Part shown: positions 23,577-34,100 of the stretch, piece by piece
How the letters are laid out: each line of letters starts with the position of its first letter
Numbering within the stretch: the first letter of the stretch is position 1
NCBI RefSeq assembly: GCF_963583255.1
Contig: NC_084803.1
Span: 22,418,428 to 22,482,427 of the forward strand
Direction: 5' to 3'
Source: Pyrus communis
Taxonomy: Eukaryota > Streptophyta > Magnoliopsida > Rosales > Rosaceae
DNA length: 64,000 bases
Translations under genes and position numbers: made by a program
The notes under the pieces: model-generated
The model's input: the letters and a program-made list of their open reading frames with translations, nothing else
Database searches by the model: none
Told to the model about the DNA's origin: nothing

Positions 23577-24358
23577 GTATGTTTGAAGAGAAAATCTCTC
23601 CTTTACAAAGCCGCAAAAATGTGAAGAAAGGTGAGATGCCGAGAAGTGGTAGACTTGGGATTACCCGTTGTACATCTATCCATTAAAACAGCCTAAAATT
23701 GGTCAGAACTTACCTCCTGCTAACAGGTTTCTATTTGTTTTAAAGAAAAGTCAAGAGCAAAAGGCCGGCTGTACTTATTGTACCATTTGAAAGTTAGCAA
23801 CTACCAATGCGCTGTCTCTAGGTGAAAGCTACATTTCATGAGAACGACCTCTAATTTTCATCCGCATACAAGTAATGATGAAATAATCATTAAAACCATC
23901 ACCCAAATTACGTCTGATTAATTTCATACTTGAACTTAATCACACAAATAAATTTCCGAAACCAAGTTCTGGTTAATACAAAAATTTCTGGTTTGATTTG
24001 AATAATTAGGGTCTAAAGTTGGCCTAAAAAAATAAACAAAACATTGTCTCATTAGTTATCACGGAAATTAGTATCTCTAACATTACTAAAAAGTTGCGAC
24101 AAATTCAGCTCATATAAATTCCAATTCCATAGGCACCAATGAGCTTCCATTTGAGCAACTTTTCATGAACTGGGGGGAATCTCGATTGATTGGTGTAATA
24201 ATATTGCATGCTTGGCAAAAAAATGGATTTATCTGCATCAGTGAGTTAAACTCCTGGGCAATTCCAGCACTCGATTACAAACACAACTGCCAAAACCAAA
24301 CGATGAAAAGCAAGGAACTATTTTTTCCGATCTTATTCGATTGAAACGGAGCGAGAAA
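22785..24358. other. Intergenic upstream of STR2; no gene assigned
   Basis: The first 100 bp complete the duplicated block. A minus-strand frame at 22785-23147 shows no recognisable domain and begins inside repeat sequence, so I do not call it. A TA/TG microsatellite sits at 23501-23573. The rest is AT-rich DNA upstream of STR2 with no obvious structure. Confidence 0.5.
23501..23573. repeat. Compound (TA)n-(TG)n microsatellite
   Basis: A run of about 14 TA units, a short 'gcatatgtatg' break, then about 14 TG units. Likely length-variable. It lies about 1 kb upstream of the STR2 start. Confidence 0.9.
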
Positions 24359-24372
24359 CGGATTTATCAAAG
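24359..24372 (+). promoter_or_regulatory. AW-box match CG(N)7CNANG upstream of STR2
   Basis: The 14 bases read CG-GATTTAT-CAAAG, a full match to the AW-box consensus bound by WRINKLED-type AP2 factors, 217 bp before the STR2 start codon. In AM hosts WRI5/CBX1-type factors drive lipid-delivery genes including STR genes. Six defined positions in 14 make chance matches common, so this is suggestive only. Confidence 0.4.
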
Positions 24373-24448
24373 AGGACAGCCTCCTAGCTTTGGGGCTCAC
24401 TCCTTAATACGCTATATACCAGCTGGAAGGAGCCCTTCGGGCTCACGA

Positions 24449-24457
24449 TCTTGTTCT
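24449..24457 (+). promoter_or_regulatory. MYCS/CTTC-type core TCTTGTTCT upstream of STR2
   Basis: TCTTGTTCT at 24449-24457, 132 bp before the start codon, equals the last nine bases of the published mycorrhiza-associated MYCS element TTTCTTGTTCT; the two leading bases here are GA instead of TT. TATA candidates are CTATATACC (24412-24420) and CTCTATATGCC (24533-24543), and which one is used is unclear. If the upstream one is used this motif would be transcribed. Confidence 0.4.
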
Positions 24458-24588
24458 TTTAATTCCCCATCTGTACTTTCACCCTAGTCCTGAGAGATCC
24501 CTAACCGAAACCAAAGAAAATTGAAGTTCCTCCCTCTATATGCCACATAAAATACCATACCACTTGTTACTTTGATTTCTTCTGATAC

Positions 24589-27500
24589 ATGGCTCGTAGT
24601 ACTGGTCGCCAGCGTGACACGGTGATAGACATAGGGAAGCCGTCGAGCTTCACAGGGGGGCTTGAGTTTTCCACCCTAACGTACACGGTGACAAAGAAAA
24701 CCAAAGATGAGGAGGGAAAATGGATGACGCAAGAAGTGGACTTGTTGCACAAGATCACGGGGTTTGCACCGAAAGGGTCTATCACAGCCGTGATGGGTCC
24801 TAGTGGTGCCGGGAAGTCCACGTTCTTGGATGGACTGGCAGGGAGGATAGCAAGTGGGAGTCTTAAGGGAAGAGTGTCCTTGGATGGCAAGGAAATGAGT
24901 CCCAGCTTGATTAAAAGGACTTCAGCCTATATTATGCAGGATGATAGGCTTTTTCCAAGTCTTACAGTTTATGAGACTTTGATGTTTGCTGCTGATTTGA
25001 GGTTGGGACCGGTTTCAACTGCTGATAAGAAGCAGCGAGTCGAAAAGCTGATTCAACAGCTTGGATTAACTGTGAGTAATTCTATTCAATCCATAAATTG
25101 GTTCTATATGAGTATAGAATGGTATATTTCTAGGTATCTACCATGATATGTCAATCTGGATCATATATTTAAATGAGATTTTCAGTTGATCCATAGAATA
25201 GATTGACACTTTGATAGGATAACATGCATGCTAATGGTCCTTGAGATTAGCATAACTCCTTGGTTCCTGACAATACAAATTGATAGACATGGTCCCTAAG
25301 TATGTCCACCGTAAATCATTTTGGTCATCCCATGAAAAATCTGTCAATATTCTCGTTAAATGATCACGTGGGCGACAACATGACCACCTTTTGAAGGTAA
25401 TTTTATCAAACCAATTCCTTCACCTAACGAGAATATTGACAGTTTTTCACGGAATGATCATAATGATTCACGATGGACACACTCAAAGACCACTTCTATC
25501 AATTTGATTGTCAAGGATTAAAATAACGAGTTATGCCAATTTTGGATACCATATTTGCTAAAAGGCCAAAAACATATTTCCTGGCATATATGCATGTATG
25601 CTGTTACAGAGTACGGTTTTTATGTTACCAGAGATCAATTTGGATTGCATACTCAGTTAAGAATAAAACCGATCAAATGATTGAATTCGACATGAGAAAG
25701 CTAACCTACTATTCCATATTATTGGTGTGCTTATGTATTTGAATATATTTCTTTACGTTGAAAAGACTAATTTCATCTTCCAAATTAACTAATAATTAAC
25801 TTGGATTCCATTTCTTCGTTGATTTATTGATGGCACAAAACCCTAGTGCAGACTTAATTTTCCTTTCAATCTTTTTGCAGTCTGCCAGAAACACCTTCAT
25901 AGGTGATGAGGGAACCCGAGGAGTGTCTGGTGGTGAGCGTCGGAGAGTTTCAATTGGAGTGGACATCATTCATGGACCATCACTCCTCTTCCTTGATGAA
26001 CCCACTTCTGGTCTAGACTCCACCAGTGCTCACAGTGTCATCGAAAAGGTGCACCACATTGCACGCTCTGGAAGCACTGTAATTCTCACCGTTCACCAAC
26101 CCTCGTCCAGAATTCAATTGCTTCTCGACCATCTGATCATTCTAGCTCGAGGGCAGCTCATGTACCAAGGATCACCAAAAGATGTGGCTCTCCATCTTGG
26201 TCGAATGGGGCGCAAAGTTCACAAGGAAGAGAGCCCTATTGAGTACCTCATTGATGTGATTCAGCAATATGATCAGTCTGAACTCGGGGTCGAGGCACTA
26301 GCTGAATTTGCACGTACTGGAATGAGACCCCCGCTGTTAGTTGATGTGGATGCCTCACCTTCGACAGTTATGCCAACACCAACACCACCGCGCCATGGTG
26401 GACGTGGAGGTCAAGGCCTGGAGGACAAGGGAAGGTTTGGAAAGCGCCTGCACTTACAAACTAGTATACATTCGGTCAATGATTTTGATCACAGTGTGAG
26501 AAGCCCTTACAACAATAATAATTCAAGGTCATGGACTCCCAGCCATAGTGGGGTCATGCAAAAACTGCAGATGTTTACCCCTTCACGGCAACGAGAAGGC
26601 CAAAAGATGCAGAGCCCCATGAGGTAAGTCATCTGAAAAAGTCATTATTCGAATTTGATGCTAAATTTGTTGGATTAATTTATGTCGGTTATTTACTCAA
26701 AAACTAAGCTCGAATAGTTGTCTAACATGATATCAGGGCTCTATACACTATCTGCAGTTTTACTTTTTGAGGATGGAGTATATTTCGTGTAATGTGATTA
26801 ATCGTCCGTCACTAAGAAATAATCACATTTGTCACTAATTGATCGCGATCTTGCTCTGTTTTTTTATGCCCAATTGAAAATTCGATTTCTCATAGCCTAA
26901 ACAAAATCACATCATACATTTTTGCAGTGCATCCCCAGGCTACAACTATTCAAGTGAGATTCTTCCAAGCACACCAACGCCCCATAGCAGTGACTACACA
27001 GTGAATGAGAATGACTATCTGACCCCGGTTATTGGTCCAAACGCCAATTCATACCACCACCTTGGCCCCAAATTCGCCAACTCATTCTTCCCCGAGACTT
27101 GGATTCTCATGAGGCGTAACTTCATCAACATCAGGCGCACGCCCGAGCTCTTCCTCTCAAGACTAGTAGTCCTCACATTCATGGGCTTCTTAATGGCCAC
27201 CATGTTCCTAAAGCCGCCAAAAACCACTCAAGGCATCACCAACCGCCTCAGTTTCTTCATCTTCACTGTCTGCCTCTTCTTCTTCTCATCAAATGATGCT
27301 GTCCCAGCCTTCATCCAGGAGCGCTTCATCTTTGTCCGCGAGACTGCTCACAATGCCTACAGAGCCTCTTCATACACTATTGCTGGCCTAGTAACATACC
27401 TCCCCTTTCTTGCATTGCAAGCATCTGTTTACGCCGGCATTGTTTGGTTTGCCTTGGGGCTTAGAGGGCCCTTCATATACTTCTTGGTGGTCCTCTATGT

Positions 27501-27927
27501 TTCTCTCCTCTCAACCAATTCATTTGTGGTGTTTGTGAGCTCAGTTGTGCCCAATTACATCTTGGGATATGCAGCAGTCATTGCCTTCACTGCCTTGTTC
27601 TTCTTGTTCTGTGGCTACTTCTTGAATAGCCACGACATCCCTGGCTATTGGTCCTGGATGAACAAAGTCTCCACCATGACGTATCCATATGAAGGACTTA
27701 TAATGAATCAGTACCAAACTAGCGATACTTTCGGAAAAAACCCTGACGGGTCCAACATAACCGGTTTCAACATCTTAGAAGGTCTTCGCATAGATTACGG
27801 CGGAGAACACACTCTCTCTGAAGTAAAGAAGTGGGAGAAGGTGTACATAATGTTGAGCATGACTGTTTTATACAGGGTTTTGTTTTACTTAGTCATTCGT
27901 TTCGCGTCCAAGAACCAGAGGACGTAG
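24589..27927 (+). CDS. STR2: Half-size ABCG transporter STR2 (arbuscule development)
   Basis: Three exons: 24589-25071, 25881-26623, 26928-27927. These join in frame to 741 codons. The order is nucleotide-binding domain then membrane domain, as in ABCG half transporters: Walker A GPSGAGKST (about residues 70-78), signature VSGGE (176-180), Walker B LLFLDEP (196-202), switch His 233, then a long Ser/Pro-rich linker (about 310-460) containing DFDHSVRSPYNN, then an ABC2-type membrane domain (about 470-730) ending SKNQRT. Length, the linker phrase and the C-terminus fit STR2 (about 730 residues) better than STR (about 815). Known role: with STR it forms the periarbuscular-membrane exporter needed for lipid supply to AM fungi. 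Introns are GT-AG and no lesion is visible. SYMRK lies 3.3 kb downstream on the same strand. Confidence 0.93.
25250..25537. mobile_element. Foldback MITE in STR2 intron 1
   Basis: The left arm from 'gcataactccttggttcctg' (about 25250-25360) and the reverse complement of the right arm (about 25425-25537) align for roughly 110 bases, including perfect CTGTCAATATTCTCGTTA / TAACGAGAATATTGACAG (18 bp). The element is nearly all inverted repeat, so the intron RNA would fold into a long hairpin. The target duplication is not clear. Confidence 0.7.
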
Positions 27928-28664
27928 AGGAAAATCGCAGAGGGACAAGAGAGTGTGATCATCATGTTGATCAATTTGCTTTTCAAAGTTATGGTTTGTG
28001 AAATTGAACTGTTAATTTCTATTGCTAGCTTCTTTTGGTTAATCTTTGAAATTATGTTCAGAGCTGCGAGAGATTTTTTTTTTTTGGTCAATTGCAGAAG
28101 AATGGTTCGGCGCATACCATATTTATTAACAATTATAAATTACGTGAATTAGTAATAACTGAAAACAGTAGCTTGGTTTATCTTTACTCTATCAACTTTA
28201 ATAAGAATAAAAAGGAATTTTTGTTGTAATGTGTATATTTTGCCTGAACATTCAAAGAGATTAGAGACTCTAAATCATTATGTTATTAGGTGAAACCGCG
28301 TTTGAATATACGGTCTTAATTTGACTAACAAAACATGTTAAACTCCCTAATTAAAATAATAATAAATACATAATACAGGAACAAACCAAAAGAAATGTTA
28401 TCCTGTCAATGTTTTGGCCCAATAATATGGAGAACTGACAAAGTTTAATACCCATTTTTCCTTTTTTTTTTTTTTTTTTTTTTTTTTTCTTTTTTTGTCA
28501 AAACAAAGTTAATGCTTTGAATGTGCAAATAATTTGTTGGAGGCATCGACCCGCACGTTGTTGCTGTCCGCAAGTTATCAATCCTTTTAGTGTATGACTT
28601 GGAGTATCAGTACATCCCGCGAAGTGCCTCCTTATTGTGCCCTAATGGTATTTGTGATCAAGTC
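27928..28664. other. STR2 3' flank; T-rich tract
   Basis: Downstream of the STR2 stop codon. AT-rich with several AATAAA-like stretches (for example near 28201-28212) that could serve for polyadenylation, and a T run of about 27 bases near 28461-28487. No gene. Confidence 0.4.
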
Positions 28665-29381
28665 CTAAAGTTGTTGGATGGAAAGAGAACCCATTGATGT
28701 AGCTTCGGACTCTGGCTTTTGTTTGCCTCCAGCCTTGTCGACATGATGTGCCTCCTCCTTGCCAGACTCCTCGTCACGCTGATTCTTCTTTGGGTTAGAG
28801 TTGACTTCTTCGTCATGCTGCGACTCCAATCGGCTCATGAGCGTAGTGATCAGCATGTCCTTCTCCTCGACAGTCTTGGTCAGCTTTGCTGTGCGAGTTG
28901 TTCTTCGATGGAGGTGGCACCAATGGTCATAACCTGTGCAGCTAAAGGATATGACTCTTCTGCGGACATCAAGGGTGTGCGGCGAAGTCTTCATGTGATG
29001 GTTGCTGGTTGGTGGTCCGTGGTAGGATCCTGCGCTTGAGTCCACATCTGAAGCCGGTGACAAGGAGCACACCCTCAAGTTCTTTGAAGATAGAGAATCC
29101 CTCGCCACTTTGGGATGTCATATTGTGTGCCACGACAGCATGCTTTGGTGCCCCCAGCGAGGCTAAGTTGATGACAAGAGTATGTCTCTGATGCTTCCCC
29201 TGTTCCTTAAGCGGCACCAACTTGGAAGTGGCACGCTGAATGGTCACCGCCTCCACCTTTGCTTTGCTTCGAGTCAGGACGCTGAAAGATTCTCCACTTG
29301 CAGCGGAAGTGTTGATGCTTCTTCCCTTGGTTGCGAAAGCAACTTGATCATTCTTCAATGCCATTGATTTTGAAGTGTGTT
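28665..29381 (-). pseudogene. Ty3/gypsy gag N-terminal relic
   Basis: Minus strand, from a start near 29363 (MALKNDQVAF) through a Ser/Lys-rich leader, then, after a frame change around 28970-29108, KLTKTVEEKDMLITTLMSRL-ESQHDEE and MGSLSIQQL near 28665. These phrases are characteristic of the gag leader of plant gypsy elements. The rest of gag and all of pol are absent to the left, so only the 5' end of the element remains. Confidence 0.8.
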
Positions 29382-29424
29382 TGGATTTCTTGAAAGGAGA
29401 AAGAGATAAGAGGCATAGATTGTC

Positions 29425-29443
29425 CCATTGAGTGTGCCAAATT
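29425..29443 (-). other. Primer-binding region of the gypsy 5' fragment
   Basis: The minus strand reads AATTTGGCACACTCAATGGG directly after the LTR end. This is the 'TTTGGCAC...TGGGAC' form found after plant gypsy LTRs. Confidence 0.55.
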
Positions 29444-30171
29444 TGTAAACACGAAAATCCTGTAGCAAATAACAAGAGAACATGTGTACAAAGAATATTT
29501 GTATTAATGTAATTATAAGGTTACAATCTCTTTACAACTAGATCCTCTTATTCGATCTCCAAAATGTTAGATGTGTAGTGTTGTTGATTCAAGGTCGTGA
29601 CGACTTGATCTTGGATGAACGGATGCCACAAGGTTTTGGCTCTTGGCAATGGAGGAACCGACATGTGTAGGGGTGTTTGGTGGTTCTTCATGGTTTTGAT
29701 GAAGAATGCAGAGGGTTTTCCGAGTCTTTTTTAGTGTTTTGAGTGTTTGAGGGGTTTGAGCGCTTGAGAGCGTCAGAGTTTCAAAGCTTCAGTGTTTGGG
29801 CGTGAATGATTTTCTAGCCCTTTCTTTGTCTTGGAGTTTCTTATTTATAAACTCTCCAAGCCTTGCCTGCAGATGGATTTGCCCTTGATTGTGGTGGGCT
29901 TGATTAATTGACGAAAGAACCATGACCCGATTTGTGGGCTAGTTCGTGATTTGTCTCCACCAATTAATATTTGATTTAATTAAATTAATATCAAATTTTT
30001 TTTTTCTGCCAAGTGTTGACACATGTTCTTTTTTATGACTCGTTCAAGTTTGATGAGTCACATCAATGTGTAAAATTTATACAACACATCGCATATGCCA
30101 CATACGCCATAACATGTCGAAACTTTAATGTGTTGGTGAATATTTATTTCACCGAAATTTTAATATCTACA
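29444..30171 (-). mobile_element. Gypsy 5' LTR (728 bp)
   Basis: On the minus strand it starts TGTAGATATTAAAATTTCGG and ends CGTGTTTACA, next to the primer-binding region and gag relic. With 28665-29443 it forms a truncated element about 1.5 kb long lying between STR2 and SYMRK. The family is shared with the LTR fragment at 9037-10375. Confidence 0.75.
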
Positions 30172-31197
30172 AGTTAATTTTGGATTTTAGGCTTTGACTC
30201 TCTTCATGGTGAATCTCTTTCGATCAATTAGCAGTTTTCATAATACTAGAAAATACATATGAAGATTAGTTCATGAGCTTCCATAAGGTAATAAATCTCT
30301 TAAATTTTGCATTAACACAAAAAGGAAAAAAATGGAAAAAAAAAAAAAAATCAAACTTAGAGCTAACCTTTACATAATTAACTTAACAGTTGCAGATGTT
30401 GTAATATTGCAGTGGCAGAAAGCAATTATGCGTATGCACTTTGGTGTGAGTTGGATATCCACCAAGTCTTCTCACCTCTAACAACTCACTATTTAAATCA
30501 CCAAAGCTATCGCTCTACTAAAAAAAAACTAAGCAATATTAAAATGCAATATGGTTTTTAACTGGAGAAAGCCAAGACCCAACCTGTGATGCTGCATCCA
30601 TGGTAACAGACAAGGAGAGAGACGAAGGGTTGGTCCGCCTTGTTAATAAAAAAACCATTTTATTTAATTGTAGAATTAATTATAATCATCCACCACTATA
30701 AGAAAAAACTATGATAATTTTCAAATAATTGTTTGATTGAACAGTGTATTATTCTAATCCAGAGACACTAATTCTTCCTCCTTGTTCATCGGTTTTGCAC
30801 TGTTTCTCCACATTACAAGTCAAACCATTTTCACAGATCTCTTCCCTCTCCTATTCCCCCCACCCTTTTGATTCTCTTTCGTCTCTGCAGTTCCTAGATC
30901 ATAATTCTATGTTAACAACTTTTTGGCTTGCTACATGTACAACTTTGTCACGTGTGTATTTTTCGGCCCGATCAAGATGCTTAATTGTTTTACTAATTAC
31001 ATGTAAGTTGGTGGAAATTAGTCGAAGATTTTGGTCAAGTTAACTGAGGTGAGTAATTTTGCAAGCCGGAAAGCAGGTGGGTTCGATTAAAATTATAAGA
31101 CCTTATTGTGTAGGTGGGATTGGAAAAAAAGTCGCATATGTTGGCATGGTTATGAGTTTGATTACCAAATGGGGCGACGTCGGCCTAAGATAAAACG
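30172..31197. other. SYMRK upstream region
   Basis: About 1 kb between the gypsy LTR and the SYMRK start codon. No other gene is visible. A reading frame at 30744-31043 shows no domain and is probably leader or intergenic sequence. No clear TATA box can be assigned. Confidence 0.4.
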
Positions 31198-34100
31198 ATG
31201 ATGAGGGAATTTAATTATCGGGTTTTAAGACTAATCAAGTTTTCGATCATCTGCCTCTTGATTCTTGTGCCATCCACTTCTGCAGATGAAGGTAAGCATA
31301 CAAATGAAATTCATGGTCATCATTAAGAGATTAACATCGTAATTAAGGTTTTCAGATTTTGTACATATTCTGTAATTGTCCGTATTTAATCCTGCAAGAC
31401 TCAATTCCAAACCTTCTGATATGATCAAGAAATTAGGTAGAAAGAAAATGAGTCAACTCTTGTAGTAGATAGCTTGTTCTCATGTCATAATATTGGAGAT
31501 CAATGACCTAACATTATGCAACGGCAGATCTTTTCGAAGATGTGAAACAAGGGGTGAAATTAACAAAGCAGATACTGAGCATTGCGTGCTTGTTTCACAT
31601 ATATTTCGATTGTTCCTAACATGTTCCTAACAAGAATTAATGCAGTATCTGCTTTGTTATGCAGGCAGATTAGTGAGCATTGCGTGCTGCGGGGAATCGA
31701 ATTACACGGATAGCAGAAACATTAGTTGGATATCGGACTATGATCAGTTTCCTAATACCACAAGCTGTTACACAAGAGCTCAGTCAGAGGCAGACTATTC
31801 CGGTTACAACAGAAGTAGAGTATTTTATCAGAATTCAGGCCAGAAAAGATGTTACAAGCTATCAACAGAGAAGGATGAAGACTATCTGATTAGGGCTACA
31901 TTTCTATTTGGACACATTTGGGGCTCTAGTTTTTCGGTTTCAGTTGGTGTGACCCCGATTGCTATCGTAGATTCGTCGGAGGACTTGTCAGTGGTTGAAG
32001 GGATTTTTCGAGCCACTGAGGATGACACATATCTGTGTTTGGTGTATGACAAGGGAGCTCCTTATATTTCAGAGCTTGAGCTGAGGCTTCTGCAGGATTT
32101 GAAATACTATTTAGAGAACTTCCCTTCAAGTGTTCTGAAATTGGTTACAAGAAATAGTTTTGAAATTACAAAAGATGATATCAGGTATGCTTTCTTCAAA
32201 ACCAAGGAACAAGGATGTTAGCTTAAAAAAAAAAAAAAGTGCAATTAAACAAAGTATTGTACACGGAAACGACGATTATCTCTTCTTAACTCATAGAATT
32301 CAATCATCAAAACTCAAATACATACCTTAATTTATGTGACAAACAGCGAAAATTCAAATTGGAATGCAAAGGATAAAACACACTGCTTTAACTAATTTTG
32401 TTAAACCCATATTTGCAGACCTGATATGCAAAAGGAAGTAGTATTTAAAATTATGCCAAACTTAAGTAGAGAAACCCACATGTGAACTTATGTATATTGT
32501 CCAATCCAATGCAGTTTTGCTCTCACTTTGTAGTGGTGGCTCATGACATGTGACATTGTGACATGTATCTAGAAACGAGGGCTATTGTAATAGTAACAAA
32601 ATGAACAATGACGTGTGGAAATCGTACTTTTTATGTATTATAGAAGCATAAATATTACCCTAACAAATTACAATGTTTTGCCAAAGATTATTAGACACTC
32701 ACCACCCACTACTTCTTCAACACTCAATTAACTTCTACGACCATGTAAAAACAAAAAAATTAATAAAATTGTTATACCACATTAATCACACTGTGTTGCT
32801 AAAGATTATTAGACACTCACTACCCACCCCTTCTTCAACACTCAATTAACTTCTACGACATGTAAAAACACAAAAATTTAAATAAAATTGTTAAACCACG
32901 TTATTGTGATGAAATAAGTCACATGTCACATACATTGCATGATATTCATGAATTATATATCATTACATTAGTAAATAATGTAGTATGAAAGTCTTTAAAG
33001 AACTTTTTTCACAATTAAAAGCTGAAAATCATATGAGCAAATGTGAGTTAGGTATGTTCATCGGGACAATAGTTTCTTCTCATTGCAACCAAGTTTGGCC
33101 ACCTTTTTCGTATAACAATGCATTGTTAAACCGAAATGTAATTAAACCGTGCATTGGTCTCACTACCCATTCCAATGACATGACTATGAATTGGGTTTGG
33201 TCATTTCAGGTATCCAAATGACACAAGTGACAGGATATGGAAGTCAAATTCAGGTGCCGACCCAGGAAGCGGAACATATCACATATCACAACCCAACGTC
33301 TCCATTTCCGGCAACGCCACCGCGTCTCCGCCTCTGCAAGTCCTGCAAACAGCTCTAGCGGCTCCAGACAGTTTGCGTTTTCTCCACAATGGCCTCCCCA
33401 CAGAAAGTTACCTGTACCTCGTGTTCCTCTACTTCTACGAGGTCGATCGGGCGGTCCAAACCGGCCAAAGGGTGTTCGATATTTTCCTCAACGATGAGAT
33501 GAAAGAAGGGAGATTTGACGTCTCGGGAAATGGGTCCAATTACAAGGAGCTTGCTTTCACTGTCATGACAAATGGGTCCCTGAATTTGACTCTGGTTAAG
33601 GTCTCCGGGTCGGAAAATGGACCCATTTGCAATGCTTATGAGATCTTGCAGGTGCACCCATGGCGTTCAGAGACTACTAAAAGCGATGGTAAGTTGGGTT
33701 TTTTTTTTTTCACTGGATTTTGTAGTTTCCAATTGGGTGTTTGTAGTAATTAACTGGGTTTTATACAGTGGAAGTGATTTTGGAGGTGAAGAATGAGTTG
33801 CTGAAGAATAACCAAGAGAGTGAAGTTTGGGAGGGTTGGGCTGGAGACCCGTGTCTACCAGTTCCATGGGATGGTATTACTTGTGAATCCATTGATGGGT
33901 ACAGTATCATTACTGAACTGTAAGTTATTTGTTTCCATTTTCTTAGAAGTTCTGCAAATGGCTTTCATAGAATCATTAGAATATGGTCTTTGTATTAAAT
34001 TATACTAGTTTTCAGTGCTGTAGGATACTTTGGGAGTGAAGTTTTATCCCTTTTTTTTTTTACTAAAATGTATTGTTAAAGACCTTAAATCCACAACTCC

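Noticed and set aside
27955..28152. 65-codon frame just after STR2
   Set aside because: It is in the 3' untranslated region and not joined to the STR2 frame, which ends properly at 27927.
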